Assembly: GCF_011927835.1 (NCBI RefSeq)
Contig: NZ_JAATJH010000002.1
Span: forward strand, 496,001-560,000
Source: Neolewinella antarctica
GTDB lineage: Bacteria; Bacteroidota; Bacteroidia; Chitinophagales; Saprospiraceae
DNA length: 64,000 nt
Direction of reading: 5' to 3'
Program-made: the position numbers and the translations under genes
The notes under the pieces: generated by a model
Seen by the model: the letters and a program-made list of their open reading frames with translations, nothing else
Told to the model about the DNA's origin: nothing
Databases searched by the model: none
Part shown: positions 9,565-17,181 of the stretch, piece by piece
Position numbering within the stretch: the stretch's first letter is position 1
Layout of the letters: each line of letters begins with the position of its first letter

Positions 9565-9822
9565 ATGTCAGTCACTCAATTACAGCACACCATTGTGGAG
9601 GAAGTCTCAAAGATTACGGGCGAACGCCAGTTGGAAGAAATTCACTCCTTTATTCGAGGGCTACAAACGGAAACCGTAAAGGATGAGGAACACTGGAATA
9701 GTTTGCCTGTGGAGGAGAAAGAAAGGTTAATAAGTACCGTAAAGAAATTTCAATCAGAAGGAGTCTCCGGGAAATCTCATGAAGAAGTGATGTTAAAGTA
9801 CAAGCAGTGGTTCAAAAAGTAA
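9565..9822 (+). CDS. Putative antitoxin of a RelE/ParE-type module
   Basis: An 85-residue, charged, helical protein (EEVSKITGERQLEEIHSFIRGLQTE, then LPVEEKERLISTVKKFQSEG) located directly before a RelE/ParE toxin gene. The assignment is mainly by position: the toxin GTG start overlaps its last codons. The shape, a short helical N-terminal half and a C-terminal extension that could wrap the toxin, suits a type II antitoxin. It has no obvious ribbon-helix-helix or helix-turn-helix signature. It and the toxin are AT-rich compared with the leu genes on both sides. Confidence 0.7.
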   Translation: MSVTQLQHTIVEEVSKITGERQLEEIHSFIRGLQTETVKDEEHWNSLPVEEKERLISTVKKFQSEGVSGKSHEEVMLKYKQWFKK

Positions 9823-10103
9823 TCTGGGACCCAGTAGCTGAAGATCAGCTAGATTCAACCTTGCATTTGCATCTTTCTACCTTTTCAAGTAATTCAGCCC
9901 AGCAATTGTACGATGCGATCGATGAAAGAATACAGGTATTACTTAATTATCCGATGTCCGGAAGACCTACCACCGGTTCCGCTGTAGTTAGATATGTTCA
10001 AATAAGGAAGTCACATTACTTGTTTTATCAGACGAAATCAGACACCTTGCTAATTGTGGGATTACACAGCACGAAAATGTCTGAAAACCCCTTTTTTAAA
10101 TAA
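9807..10103 (+). CDS. RelE/ParE-family toxin
   Basis: A 98-residue protein with the RelE/ParE fold pattern: VIWDPVAEDQLDSTLHLHLSTFSSNSAQQLYDAIDERIQVLLNYPMSGRPT, then RYVQIRKSHYLFYQTKSDTLLIVGLHSTKMSENPF. Members are either ribosome-dependent mRNA nucleases or gyrase poisons; the sequence does not say which. The GTG start at 9807 lies inside the antitoxin gene (16-bp overlap), implying translational coupling. leuB begins three bases after the stop codon, so toxin and leuB are very probably on one transcript. Confidence 0.85.
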   Translation: MVQKVIWDPVAEDQLDSTLHLHLSTFSSNSAQQLYDAIDERIQVLLNYPMSGRPTTGSAVVRYVQIRKSHYLFYQTKSDTLLIVGLHSTKMSENPFFK

Positions 10104-10106
10104 TTC

Positions 10107-11165
10107 ATGGGAAATTACAACATCGCCACCCTAGCCGGAGACGGCATCGGCCCCGAAGTCATCAAGCAGGGCATCAAAGTCCTTAATCAGGTCGGCCTTA
10201 ACTTTGGACATAAGTTTCGCTTCGACTTCGCCCCCGTCGGCGCGACGGCCATCGACCAAACCGGTAGCCCGCTGCCGGACGATACGCTCGCCCTCTGCAA
10301 ACGTTCGGACGCCATCTTCTTCGGTGCCATCGGTCACCCGCGTTTCGACAACGACCCAACGGCTACGGTCCGCCCCGAGCAGGGCTTACTCAAGTTGCGT
10401 AAGGAACTCGGCCTTTACGCTAACCTCCGCCCCGTCGCCGGTTACGACGAACTGACGCACCTCAGCCCCCTTCGCCCCGAGCGGATGAAGGGCGTTGACA
10501 TCCTCGTCGTCCGGGAACTGACGGGCGGTACTTACTTCGGGGATAAGGGCCGGCGCGACGGTGGTGACACCGCTTACGATACGTGTGTGTACAGCCGTCA
10601 CGAAATCGAGCGAATCCTGGTGGTAGCTTTCGATGCGGCGGCTAAGCGGGGGAAGAAACTCAAATTAGTCGACAAGGCTAACGTGATGGAATCATCCCGA
10701 CTGTGGCGGGAGATCATGCGGGAGATGGCCCCGAGATACCCCGAGATTGAGGTGAGCTACATGTTCGTCGACAACGCCGCTATGCAACTCATCATCAACC
10801 CCGCTCAGTTCGACGTTATCGTTACGGATAACTTGTTTGGCGATATCCTATCCGACGCGTCTAGCGTGCTGGCTGGCTCACTTGGCTTATTACCGTCCAG
10901 CAGCATCGGTGCCGAGATTGGCATGTTCGAACCCATTCACGGCTCTTGGCCGGAGGGAGCCGGGCAGGACCGCGCTAATCCCATTGCCACCATTCTTTCG
11001 GCCGCGATGATGTTAGACCATCTTGGCTTAGTTGAGGAGGGCGATGCAATTCGTCAAGCCGTCAACGAAACCTTGGCCTCCGGCGTGGGGACGGAGGACC
11101 TGAATCCGAAAAAGCAAGTCGGCACGGATGCACTCGGCGACCTGATCGTAGAAGCTATCCGGTAA
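10107..11165 (+). CDS. leuB: 3-isopropylmalate dehydrogenase
   Basis: A 352-residue NAD-dependent oxidative decarboxylase giving 2-oxoisocaproate, the last precursor before leucine. Family features: LAGDGIGPEV near the N-terminus, RPEQGLLKLRKELGLYANLRPV, the substrate-binding VRELTGGTYFG, the VDKANVMESSRLWREI segment, and DNLFGDILSD followed by the NAD-binding EPIHGSWP. It closes the leucine operon. It starts only three bases after the toxin stop codon, which is unusual and suggests the toxin-antitoxin insertion kept or recreated coupling to leuB. Confidence 0.95.
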   Translation: MGNYNIATLAGDGIGPEVIKQGIKVLNQVGLNFGHKFRFDFAPVGATAIDQTGSPLPDDTLALCKRSDAIFFGAIGHPRFDNDPTATVRPEQGLLKLRKELGLYANLRPVAGYDELTHLSPLRPERMKGVDILVVRELTGGTYFGDKGRRDGGDTAYDTCVYSRHEIERILVVAFDAAAKRGKKLKLVDKANVMESSRLWREIMREMAPRYPEIEVSYMFVDNAAMQLIINPAQFDVIVTDNLFGDILSDASSVLAGSLGLLPSSSIGAEIGMFEPIHGSWPEGAGQDRANPIATILSAAMMLDHLGLVEEGDAIRQAVNETLASGVGTEDLNPKKQVGTDALGDLIVEAIR

Positions 11166-11216
11166 ACAACTTTGGTTAGCGTTCTTCGGGAACAGGACTT
11201 AGGCTGAAGTAGGTTT

Positions 11217-11751
11217 TTACAGCGGACGCATCATGAAAACGTCGCATCTAGTATGCCCGGTGTGTCCTAGCTGCCGGTCGAGATGGGTAAAACCGTACTG
11301 AGCGTAAAACTTCGCGGCGGCGGTCATGGCCGTCACCGTTTCCAGGTACATCGTTTTGAAGCCGGCTTCCCGCGCGCCCGCCAGGCAGCTTTCCATTAAC
11401 GCTTTGCCCGCACCAAGTCCCCGCGCTTCCGGTAGGGCGTACATCTTGCGCAGTTCGCAGGTGACGGGGTCCGCACCGGCCAGCGGGGCGAACCCGGCTA
11501 CCGCTACGATCCTACTTTGCTGCTTTCCAATCTCCCCGGCACTCCCGATAGCTATCGGGACCGCCCCCACCCATTTCCGTAACGAAATAACCAGACCGAG
11601 GGAGGGAATAAGTAGCGTAGAGGTCATCCATTTCCGGGTCCTGTATGGAATACCCCTCACCGACGCAGTTGAATTCGGGCATCACGGTACGGATCACCAG
11701 GGCGGCGGCGCCGTTATCGGCGGGCGTCAGCGGACGGATGGTCAGGTTCAT
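11217..11751 (-). pseudogene. GNAT acetyltransferase, reading frame broken by an inserted palindrome
   Basis: Two frames together give one GNAT protein. The first, from ATG 11751, reads MNLTIRPLTPADNGAAALVI and reaches YFVTEMGGG. The second, shifted, resumes at SRIVAVAGFAPLAGADPVTCELRKMYALPEARGLGAGKALMES (acetyl-CoA loop) and ends in MMRPL. Between them lie about 45 bases with the perfect palindrome TCCCGATAGCTATCGGGA (11543-11560). In homologues the two parts would be nearly adjacent, so an insertion of 3n+1 bases is the simplest explanation. The start lies two bases after the hpt stop codon, so the intact ancestor was probably co-transcribed with hpt. A sequencing error is possible, but the palindrome argues for a real insertion. 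Confidence 0.75.
11543..11560. repeat. Perfect 18-bp palindrome
   Basis: TCCCGATAGCTATCGGGA, fully self-complementary, inside the broken acetyltransferase gene. I recall similar palindromes as abundant in Bacteroidota genomes, but no second copy was noticed in this window. Confidence 0.8.
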
Positions 11752-11752
11752 T

Positions 11753-12313
11753 TTAGTAGTCTTCGGCGAGTTGATAAATTCCGGGTAGTTGGCGCCCCAG
11801 CCCGTCGTAGTCCAGCCCGTAACCGACCACGAACTTAGGCGGGATAACGAAGCCCGCCAAATCAAGTTGAACGTCCACTTGCTGGGCTTCCGGCTTGTGC
11901 AGTAAAGTCACCACCGTCACGGACCTGGGTTTCAGGGCCGCGAGGATGGGCAAAAAAGCCTGCATCGTGTTGCCGCTGTCGATGATGTCTTCGATCAAAA
12001 TTACGTCCTGGTCCGTGACGAGTTCCGGCTCCGGCGCGATGTGCATTCGGACTTCCCCCGACGTCTCGGTACCCTTATAGCTCTGCGTACGCACGAACCC
12101 AATTTCTCCCCCTAGCCCGGAGGCGCGAATGAGATCGGCGGCAAAAATGAAGGCACCCTTGAGCATCACCAGAAAGGAGGGCTTACCGCTGCCGTGGCTC
12201 AACGCTAGTTCTTGGCCTAACTCAACTACCCGCAATTGGATTTCGGTGGGCGTGAGAAAGGGCACGAACTGGTGCTCGTGAAGCTTGATGCGGGCGGGGT
12301 TAGCGTAGGCCAT
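11753..12313 (-). CDS. hpt: Hypoxanthine phosphoribosyltransferase
   Basis: A 186-residue purine salvage enzyme that joins hypoxanthine or guanine to PRPP. The PRPP-binding loop VILIEDIIDSGNT is near residue 105, preceded by the substrate flap region (RTQSYKGTETSGEV) and followed by KFVVGYGLDYDGLGRQLPGIY, typical of the HPRT family. The N-terminal MLKGAFIFAADLIR supplies the conserved Lys-Gly cis peptide region. It is followed at once by the remains of an acetyltransferase gene on the same strand. Confidence 0.93.
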   Translation of the reverse strand: MAYANPARIKLHEHQFVPFLTPTEIQLRVVELGQELALSHGSGKPSFLVMLKGAFIFAADLIRASGLGGEIGFVRTQSYKGTETSGEVRMHIAPEPELVTDQDVILIEDIIDSGNTMQAFLPILAALKPRSVTVVTLLHKPEAQQVDVQLDLAGFVIPPKFVVGYGLDYDGLGRQLPGIYQLAEDY

Positions 12314-12335
12314 ACTGGTGGATTAAGTAGACGTG

Positions 12336-12343
12336 CAAAGTTA
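12336..12343 (-). promoter_or_regulatory. -7 promoter element of hpt
   Basis: TAACTTTG on the minus strand, 22 bases upstream of the hpt ATG, matches TAnnTTTG. No clear TTG is seen at -33. Confidence 0.45.
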
Positions 12344-12960
12344 TGGAGGTGATACCTAATTTTGGCTGGTCGTCGTTTTCGGAAACGTCGACGCCCGTGT
12401 TCTAATGACCGAAATTACGTTGGGGCTTCCGTAGAAAGCCGAGTCGTAGCCCGCCCAGACCGATCAGCCTGTCGGTGTCCACTTTCGGGCATTCGGAAGG
12501 TTGGAATCTTTCTTTCTGCGCTGGACGACGCAGCCAGTCGTTGGCCTGCCCTCCGGTAAATGTTTTGTGGTAGATGGCTTTTACCGCAAATGCGTCGATG
12601 GTTTGGCCGATAAATGGTTGGGGGAGCAGCGCACGCGGAACAATTACAAAAAATTTATTTACGACGGCAAACGCGCTTTTCAGCCAGCGGTCTGGATGGA
12701 GGACTGGTATGTCAAAAACAGTCGGGTGGCGCATTTAGGAATAATAGTGGTGCAACGCGTATTCACCGAAATTAAATTCTGCACAGCTGCGTGGTGATAA
12801 AATTAAATATAGATATTGACGCAACTAAGGATTGCCGTTTCGTTGCCAGGCCAACTATAATTTGTTAATATCGGATAATTACCCTGCATTATTTTACGAT
12901 GGTGGCGCTACGAAAATTCCGTTGACAACCGGTAATTGAGTTCTTCATTGAAAAATTAAG
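12344..12960. other. Intergenic stretch without a supported gene
   Basis: The reading frames here (minus 12402-12734, 110 codons; plus 12501-12797, 98 codons from a TTG) overlap each other and neither resembles a known protein. From about 12760 the sequence becomes AT-rich and clearly non-coding. It could hold a decayed gene. Confidence 0.4.
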
Positions 12961-12981
12961 GTCCGTATGTACCTATCTTTG
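12948..12981 (+). promoter_or_regulatory. Promoter of a candidate small RNA
   Basis: TTG at 12948-12950 and a perfect TATCTTTG at 12974-12981, 23 bases apart (slightly long). No coding start follows; instead a strong terminator lies about 95 bases downstream. Confidence 0.45.
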
Positions 12982-12986
12982 GTTTA

Positions 12987-13081
12987 ACGGTAAGGGGTTT
13001 ACCCCCTTTTATACCAAAATTTTAATTTGATTTTATTTGGTTAGGGCTGAGGTGGTGCTGTGGTGGCACTGCCTCTTTTTT
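12987..13081 (+). ncRNA. Candidate small RNA of about 95 nt
   Basis: Predicted from a promoter-terminator pair with no reading frame between. The 5' part can form a small GGGG-TTTA-CCCC hairpin (12994-13005) followed by TTTT. The middle is AT-rich, and the 3' end is a 10-bp stem with six T residues. I do not recognise it as 6S, SRP, tmRNA or RNase P RNA. It would run toward, and antisense to, the 3' end of the lipoprotein gene that follows, but stops about 50 bases short of it. Confidence 0.4.
13049..13081 (+). terminator. Intrinsic terminator
   Basis: Stem GAGGTGGTGC (13049-13058) pairs with GCACTGCCTC (13066-13075) over 10 bp including two G-T pairs, with a 7-base loop, followed by six T. 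No plus-strand gene precedes it closely, so it probably ends a small RNA. Confidence 0.7.
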
Positions 13082-13127
13082 GGTCTGGGGGTTAGTAATC
13101 TATAGTCTGGGGTCTCTGGTCTCCGGT
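13082..13127. repeat. Degenerate 7-bp-period repeat, GGTCT type
   Basis: Short GGTCT-like units with TCT recurring every 7 bases (13098, 13105, 13112, 13119), directly abutting the 3' end of the lipoprotein gene. A single arm; no inverted partner is seen. Confidence 0.5.
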
Positions 13128-13128
13128 G

Positions 13129-13668
13129 TTACCACGCCACTTGTACCAAGGCGTCGATGTCGTCGCCGAATCTGTTGTCCTGTTTAGTTTGGACAGTATA
13201 GCCGTTCGCGGCTCGGTAGACTAATTCGCTAACGCCATCGGATAAAAACGTTCCCGTCTTGCGTTTAATCGTGATTTGGATGGGTTGGCCGCGGTCTTCT
13301 TCCACCTCCAACATCCGGGTCGTAAGCGTCGTGTCCAGCGCCGTATACCGCGTAATTTTGTGGGATCCACTCATCGTTTTCACTTCGGTATTGTACTTAT
13401 CAATCCAAGCGGCCTTGTTGATATCCGCACTGGCAAAGAGCTGAAGATCACTACCGAAATCGAGGTCGTCGAGCTGCTGCGTTTCCGTTTTTCCGTTCAG
13501 CGTAATTGTTTTGTCCACCGTCAGGGGCACGCCACCGAGGCGGTCTACTTCCTCGTCGATGTAGCCTTTGAGGTCAAAAAAATTAAGGGTGTTAAGGCTG
13601 GCGTTATCGGGGGCGCTGTCGCAGGTGCAAAGTAAGAGGGGGAGGAGTAAGGAGAGGAGTAGCCGCAT
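13129..13668 (-). CDS. Hypothetical lipoprotein
   Basis: A 179-residue protein with a hydrophobic leader (MRLLLSLLLPLLLCTC) ending in a lipobox-like LLLC, so probably acylated at C14 and held at a membrane. The rest is polar and beta-rich with no family I recognise. It includes DFGSDLQLFASADINKAAWIDKY and repeated mention-like Thr/Lys strands consistent with a small beta-sandwich. It lies downstream of gcvP on the same strand but is separated by a 7-bp repeat hairpin, so co-transcription is uncertain. Confidence 0.7.
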   Translation of the reverse strand: MRLLLSLLLPLLLCTCDSAPDNASLNTLNFFDLKGYIDEEVDRLGGVPLTVDKTITLNGKTETQQLDDLDFGSDLQLFASADINKAAWIDKYNTEVKTMSGSHKITRYTALDTTLTTRMLEVEEDRGQPIQITIKRKTGTFLSDGVSELVYRAANGYTVQTKQDNRFGDDIDALVQVAW

Positions 13669-13708
13669 GCGTGGTAAAGGAATTAGGGGCTGGGTTAGTT
13701 CGGATTTT

Positions 13709-13816
13709 TAGGCGGTAGACTGGTAGGCGGTAGGAAGATTTAGGCGGTAGGCGGTAGACTCGTTATGCTCTACCGCCTACCGCCTACCGCCTACCAGCCT
13801 ACTCCCTACCGCCTAA
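13709..13816. repeat. Inverted pair of 7-bp tandem arrays (GCGGTAG / CTACCGC)
   Basis: Left arm of GCGGTAG units (13709-13759) and right arm of CTACCGC units (13769-13816). The inner 18 bases are a perfect inverted repeat: TAGGCGGTAGGCGGTAGA (13741-13758) pairs with 13769-13786 across a 10-base loop. It fills most of the gap between gcvP and the lipoprotein gene. Confidence 0.9.
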
Positions 13817-13885
13817 TCCACCAATTTCCAAAAACAAGATCAACCAGCCATAACTAACTCACAGCTAGAGAACCCCATCTCACCA

Positions 13886-16777
13886 CTACTGATAAGCCTC
13901 AATCGGTGGACAAGTACAGACAAAGTTCCGGTCGCCGTATCCATCATCCACCCGCGCCACGGACGGCCAGAACTTGTACCCTTCCCGTAGGTAAGACAGG
14001 GGGTAAGCCGCTTTTTCGCGGGAGTAAGCGTGCGTCCACTCGTCGGCACTGATTTCCGTGATCGTGTGCGGAGCGTTCATGAGGACATTGTCCTCGGCAT
14101 CGACGTCGCCCCGTGCGACGGCGTCGGCCTCTTCCCGGATGGCGATCAGCGCGTCACAGAAACGGTCCAATTCTTCCTGAGACTCACTTTCCGTGGGCTC
14201 AATCATCACCGTCCCGGCCACCGGCCAGGAGAGGGTGGGAGCGTGGAAGCCATAATCGATCAGTCGCTTGGCAAGATCGGCCGCGCCCATGACGGACTTC
14301 AGTGGCCGTAAATCAATAATCAACTCGTGCGCCGAGCGACCCTGCACGCCCTGGAACAGTACGGTGTAGCTGTTCTCAATCCGCTTGGCGATGTAGTTCG
14401 CGTTCAGGATTGCGTACTCACTCGCCTGCCGTAGGCCCTTCGATCCCAGCATCCGAATGTACGCGTAGCTGATCAACAGAATCGAAGCCGAACCCCACGG
14501 TGCCGCCGATACGGCCGAAGAAGCTTTTTTGCCACCGGTCTCCGCCATCGGGTGACCGGGCAGGAAGGGTGCTAACTTCTCGTTACAACAGATCGGACCC
14601 ATGCCGGGGCCGCCACCGCCGTGCGGGATGGCAAAAGTCTTGTGCAGGTTCAGGTGGCAAACGTCCGCACCGATCCGGCCCGGGCTCGTCAAACCGACCT
14701 GTGCGTTCATGTTCGCGCCGTCCATGTACACCATGCCGCCGGCTTTGTGAACGATGTCGCAAATCTCCACCACACCCGTTTCGAACACACCGTACGTGCT
14801 GGGGTAGGTGATCATCAGGGAGGACAAGTTGTCCTTGTGCTCCGCCACTTTTTTCTTGAGGTCGTCTACGTCGATGTTGCCCGCTTCGTCGGAGGCCACA
14901 ACGACCACTTTCATGCCCGCCATGACCGCGCTGGCCGGGTTCGTTCCGTGGGCCGATTCGGGAATGATGGCCACGTCGCGGTGAAAATCTCCCCGGTCGT
15001 GGTGGTAAGCACGGATGACCAGGAGGCCGGCGTATTCGCCGCTCGCGCCCGAATTCGGCTGCAACGAACAGTCCGAAAAGCCACAAATCTCCGCGAGGTC
15101 TTGCTCCAGCTCGGTAAATATTTGTTTGTAGCCCTGCGCCTGCTCGATCGGTGCGAAGGGGTGGATGTCGGCGAATTCCGACCAGGATACGGGAATCAAC
15201 TGCGTCGCTGCATTGAGCTTCATCGTGCAGCTACCCAGGGGAATCATGCTGTGGCAGAGGCTGAGGTCCTTGTTTTCGAGGCGCTTCAGGTAGCGCATCA
15301 TTTTGGTCTCCGTGCGGTGGTTCTTGAAGTTGGGGTGGGTGAGGAAGTCGGTCGTGCGGAGGAGTGCCTTGGGCAGTCGATCCGTGATGCCTTCTACGCC
15401 GCCGTCCTCGGTGAGGTTGGCGCCCTGGTAATCCAGCGGGGCGGCAAAGATGCGGCAGACGGCCTGTAAATCCGTCGTCGCTACCGTCTCGTCGAAGCTG
15501 ATCCGTACGCCACCTTCCTTCGGGTAGTAGAAATTATACCCTTCCGCCTGACTGCGGGCCTTGATTTCGGCTACCTTCTCCGGGTTAGCCTCCACGTGCA
15601 AGGTGTCGAAGAAGGCATCACCCGCCAGCGTGTATCCCGCCGCCGTAAGTGCGTCGGCAAAAATAGCCGTGAAGTGATGGGTGCGTTTGGCGATGGCTTT
15701 GAGGCCTTCCGCCCCGTGGTAAGTGGCGTAGAAACCGGCCATGTTGGCCAGCAGCGCCTGCGCGGTACAGATGTTACTCGTCGCCTTTTCGCGGCGGATG
15801 TGCTGCTCCCGCGTTTGCAGGGCCATCCGTAAAGCATAGTTACCGTGCCGATCCTGGCTCACACCGATGATGCGGCCGGGGATTTGTCGTTTGTACTTGT
15901 CCGTCGTGGCGAAGTAGGCAGCGTGCGGTCCGCCGAAACCCATCGGGACGCCGAAGCGCTGGGAGTTACCGACCACCGCATCCGCTCCCCACTCGCCGGG
16001 GGGCGTCAGCAGCGTCAGCGCAAGAAGGTCAGCGGCAACGACGGTGAAGACATCCGCCGCCTGCGCTTTCTCCACGACGGCCCGGTGATCTTCCACCAGA
16101 CCGTTCGCACCCGGATACTGCAGGAGCATGCCGAAAACCTCATCCTGCGGGAAGTCGAATTCCTCTACCGGACGTACGTCGATCTTAATGTCGAGCGGCT
16201 CGGCCCGCGTCCGTAGCACGGCGATTGTTTGCGGTAATACTTGATCGGAAACCAAGAAAGTAGCGACCGGATCGCCCTTGGGCCGCTTGTTACGAACGCC
16301 GTAAAACATCGTCATCGCCTCGGCCGCCGCCGTGCCCTCGTCGAGCAGGGAAGCGTTGGCGACGGGTAGCCCGGTCAGGTCGCTGACCATCGTCTGGTAG
16401 TTCAGCAGCGACTCCAACCGGCCCTGCGCGATCTCCGCCTGGTAGGGCGTGTACTGCGTGTACCAACCCGGGTTGCAGAACACGTTGCGCAGGATAACGC
16501 TCGGCGTAATCGTGTTGTAGTAGCCCATGCCAATGAAGGAGCGCATCACTTTATTTTTTGCCGCGATGGCCTTCAGGTGCTGCAAATAGTAATACTCACT
16601 AACCGCCGCGGGCACGTCGAGCGCCTTGTGGTCACGGATGTTGGCCGGGACGGTCTGGTCCATCAACTCGTCGATGGAGCTGACGCCGACGACGTCGAGC
16701 ATGGCGCTCAGTTCGGTAGCGTCGGGGCCGAGGTGGCGGTGGGTAAACTTATCGTAGCGGGGGGTGAGGGCGGGCAT
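13886..16777 (-). CDS. gcvP: Glycine dehydrogenase (decarboxylating), P-protein
   Basis: A 963-residue PLP enzyme of the glycine cleavage system. It decarboxylates glycine and transfers aminomethyl to the lipoyl H-protein. The two homologous halves typical of the fused bacterial/eukaryotic form are present. The PLP lysine is near K713 in [18 protein letters not shown], and the N-terminal FTHRHLGP and [19 protein letters not shown] are characteristic. No gcvT or gcvH lies in this window, so the system is dispersed. CAAAGATA at 16861-16868 (TATCTTTG on this strand) is a possible promoter element. Confidence 0.95.
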   Translation of the reverse strand: MPALTPRYDKFTHRHLGPDATELSAMLDVVGVSSIDELMDQTVPANIRDHKALDVPAAVSEYYYLQHLKAIAAKNKVMRSFIGMGYYNTITPSVILRNVFCNPGWYTQYTPYQAEIAQGRLESLLNYQTMVSDLTGLPVANASLLDEGTAAAEAMTMFYGVRNKRPKGDPVATFLVSDQVLPQTIAVLRTRAEPLDIKIDVRPVEEFDFPQDEVFGMLLQYPGANGLVEDHRAVVEKAQAADVFTVVAADLLALTLLTPPGEWGADAVVGNSQRFGVPMGFGGPHAAYFATTDKYKRQIPGRIIGVSQDRHGNYALRMALQTREQHIRREKATSNICTAQALLANMAGFYATYHGAEGLKAIAKRTHHFTAIFADALTAAGYTLAGDAFFDTLHVEANPEKVAEIKARSQAEGYNFYYPKEGGVRISFDETVATTDLQAVCRIFAAPLDYQGANLTEDGGVEGITDRLPKALLRTTDFLTHPNFKNHRTETKMMRYLKRLENKDLSLCHSMIPLGSCTMKLNAATQLIPVSWSEFADIHPFAPIEQAQGYKQIFTELEQDLAEICGFSDCSLQPNSGASGEYAGLLVIRAYHHDRGDFHRDVAIIPESAHGTNPASAVMAGMKVVVVASDEAGNIDVDDLKKKVAEHKDNLSSLMITYPSTYGVFETGVVEICDIVHKAGGMVYMDGANMNAQVGLTSPGRIGADVCHLNLHKTFAIPHGGGGPGMGPICCNEKLAPFLPGHPMAETGGKKASSAVSAAPWGSASILLISYAYIRMLGSKGLRQASEYAILNANYIAKRIENSYTVLFQGVQGRSAHELIIDLRPLKSVMGAADLAKRLIDYGFHAPTLSWPVAGTVMIEPTESESQEELDRFCDALIAIREEADAVARGDVDAEDNVLMNAPHTITEISADEWTHAYSREKAAYPLSYLREGYKFWPSVARVDDGYGDRNFVCTCPPIEAYQ

Positions 16778-17181
16778 ACTGTGGTTGTGAAGGGCGAGTA
16801 AAAGAGCGGTTCGGTTGGTAGCGTATTAGGGAGCGTCGCTGGTGACCGTTTACGAGCGCGCAAAGATAACGAGCGGGTCGTAATCCGGTTGTGGGGGGCG
16901 GCGCTTCTTTACCTGCGGGTGGCGCGGCCGCTGGTGCCGGGTTTATTGGATAGGGCGCCGTTGGCGCCCAGCAGTGTAAGTGCGCACTACCCGTCATGAT
17001 ACGAACCGCCCGGTAGCAACCTCTCCGCGTGTACGACCCAGCCAGACGTATTCCGTGACGAGTCACCACGTTAAAGGACTCTCGCTCCTCCTTCCTCACC
17101 CCCGGCACCCGCGGCCGCGCCCCGGGGCTCCCTTAAACCAAATAGCCCTACCACCACCGTAACAAACCGTACTTTTCGAGC
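16778..17181. other. Divergent intergenic region between gcvP and the GH32 gene
   Basis: This 404-bp gap holds a TAnnTTTG element facing gcvP (16861-16868) and one single-change copy of the 16-bp motif. An open frame on the minus strand (16749-17108) overlaps gcvP's start and has an unnatural Pro/Arg-rich composition, so I do not call it. I see no glycine riboswitch. Confidence 0.55.
17105..17120 (+). repeat. Dispersed 16-bp motif, one change (A10G)
   Basis: GCACCCGCGGCCGCGC in the gcvP/GH32 divergent gap. Confidence 0.75.

Noticed and set aside
12402-12734. Minus-strand frame of 110 codons, with an overlapping plus-strand frame at 12501-12797
   Set aside because: Neither has a recognisable domain or initiation signal, and they contradict each other.
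16749-17108. Minus-strand frame of 119 codons upstream of gcvP
   Set aside because: Pro/Arg-rich and overlaps the gcvP start; no ribosome-binding or domain evidence.
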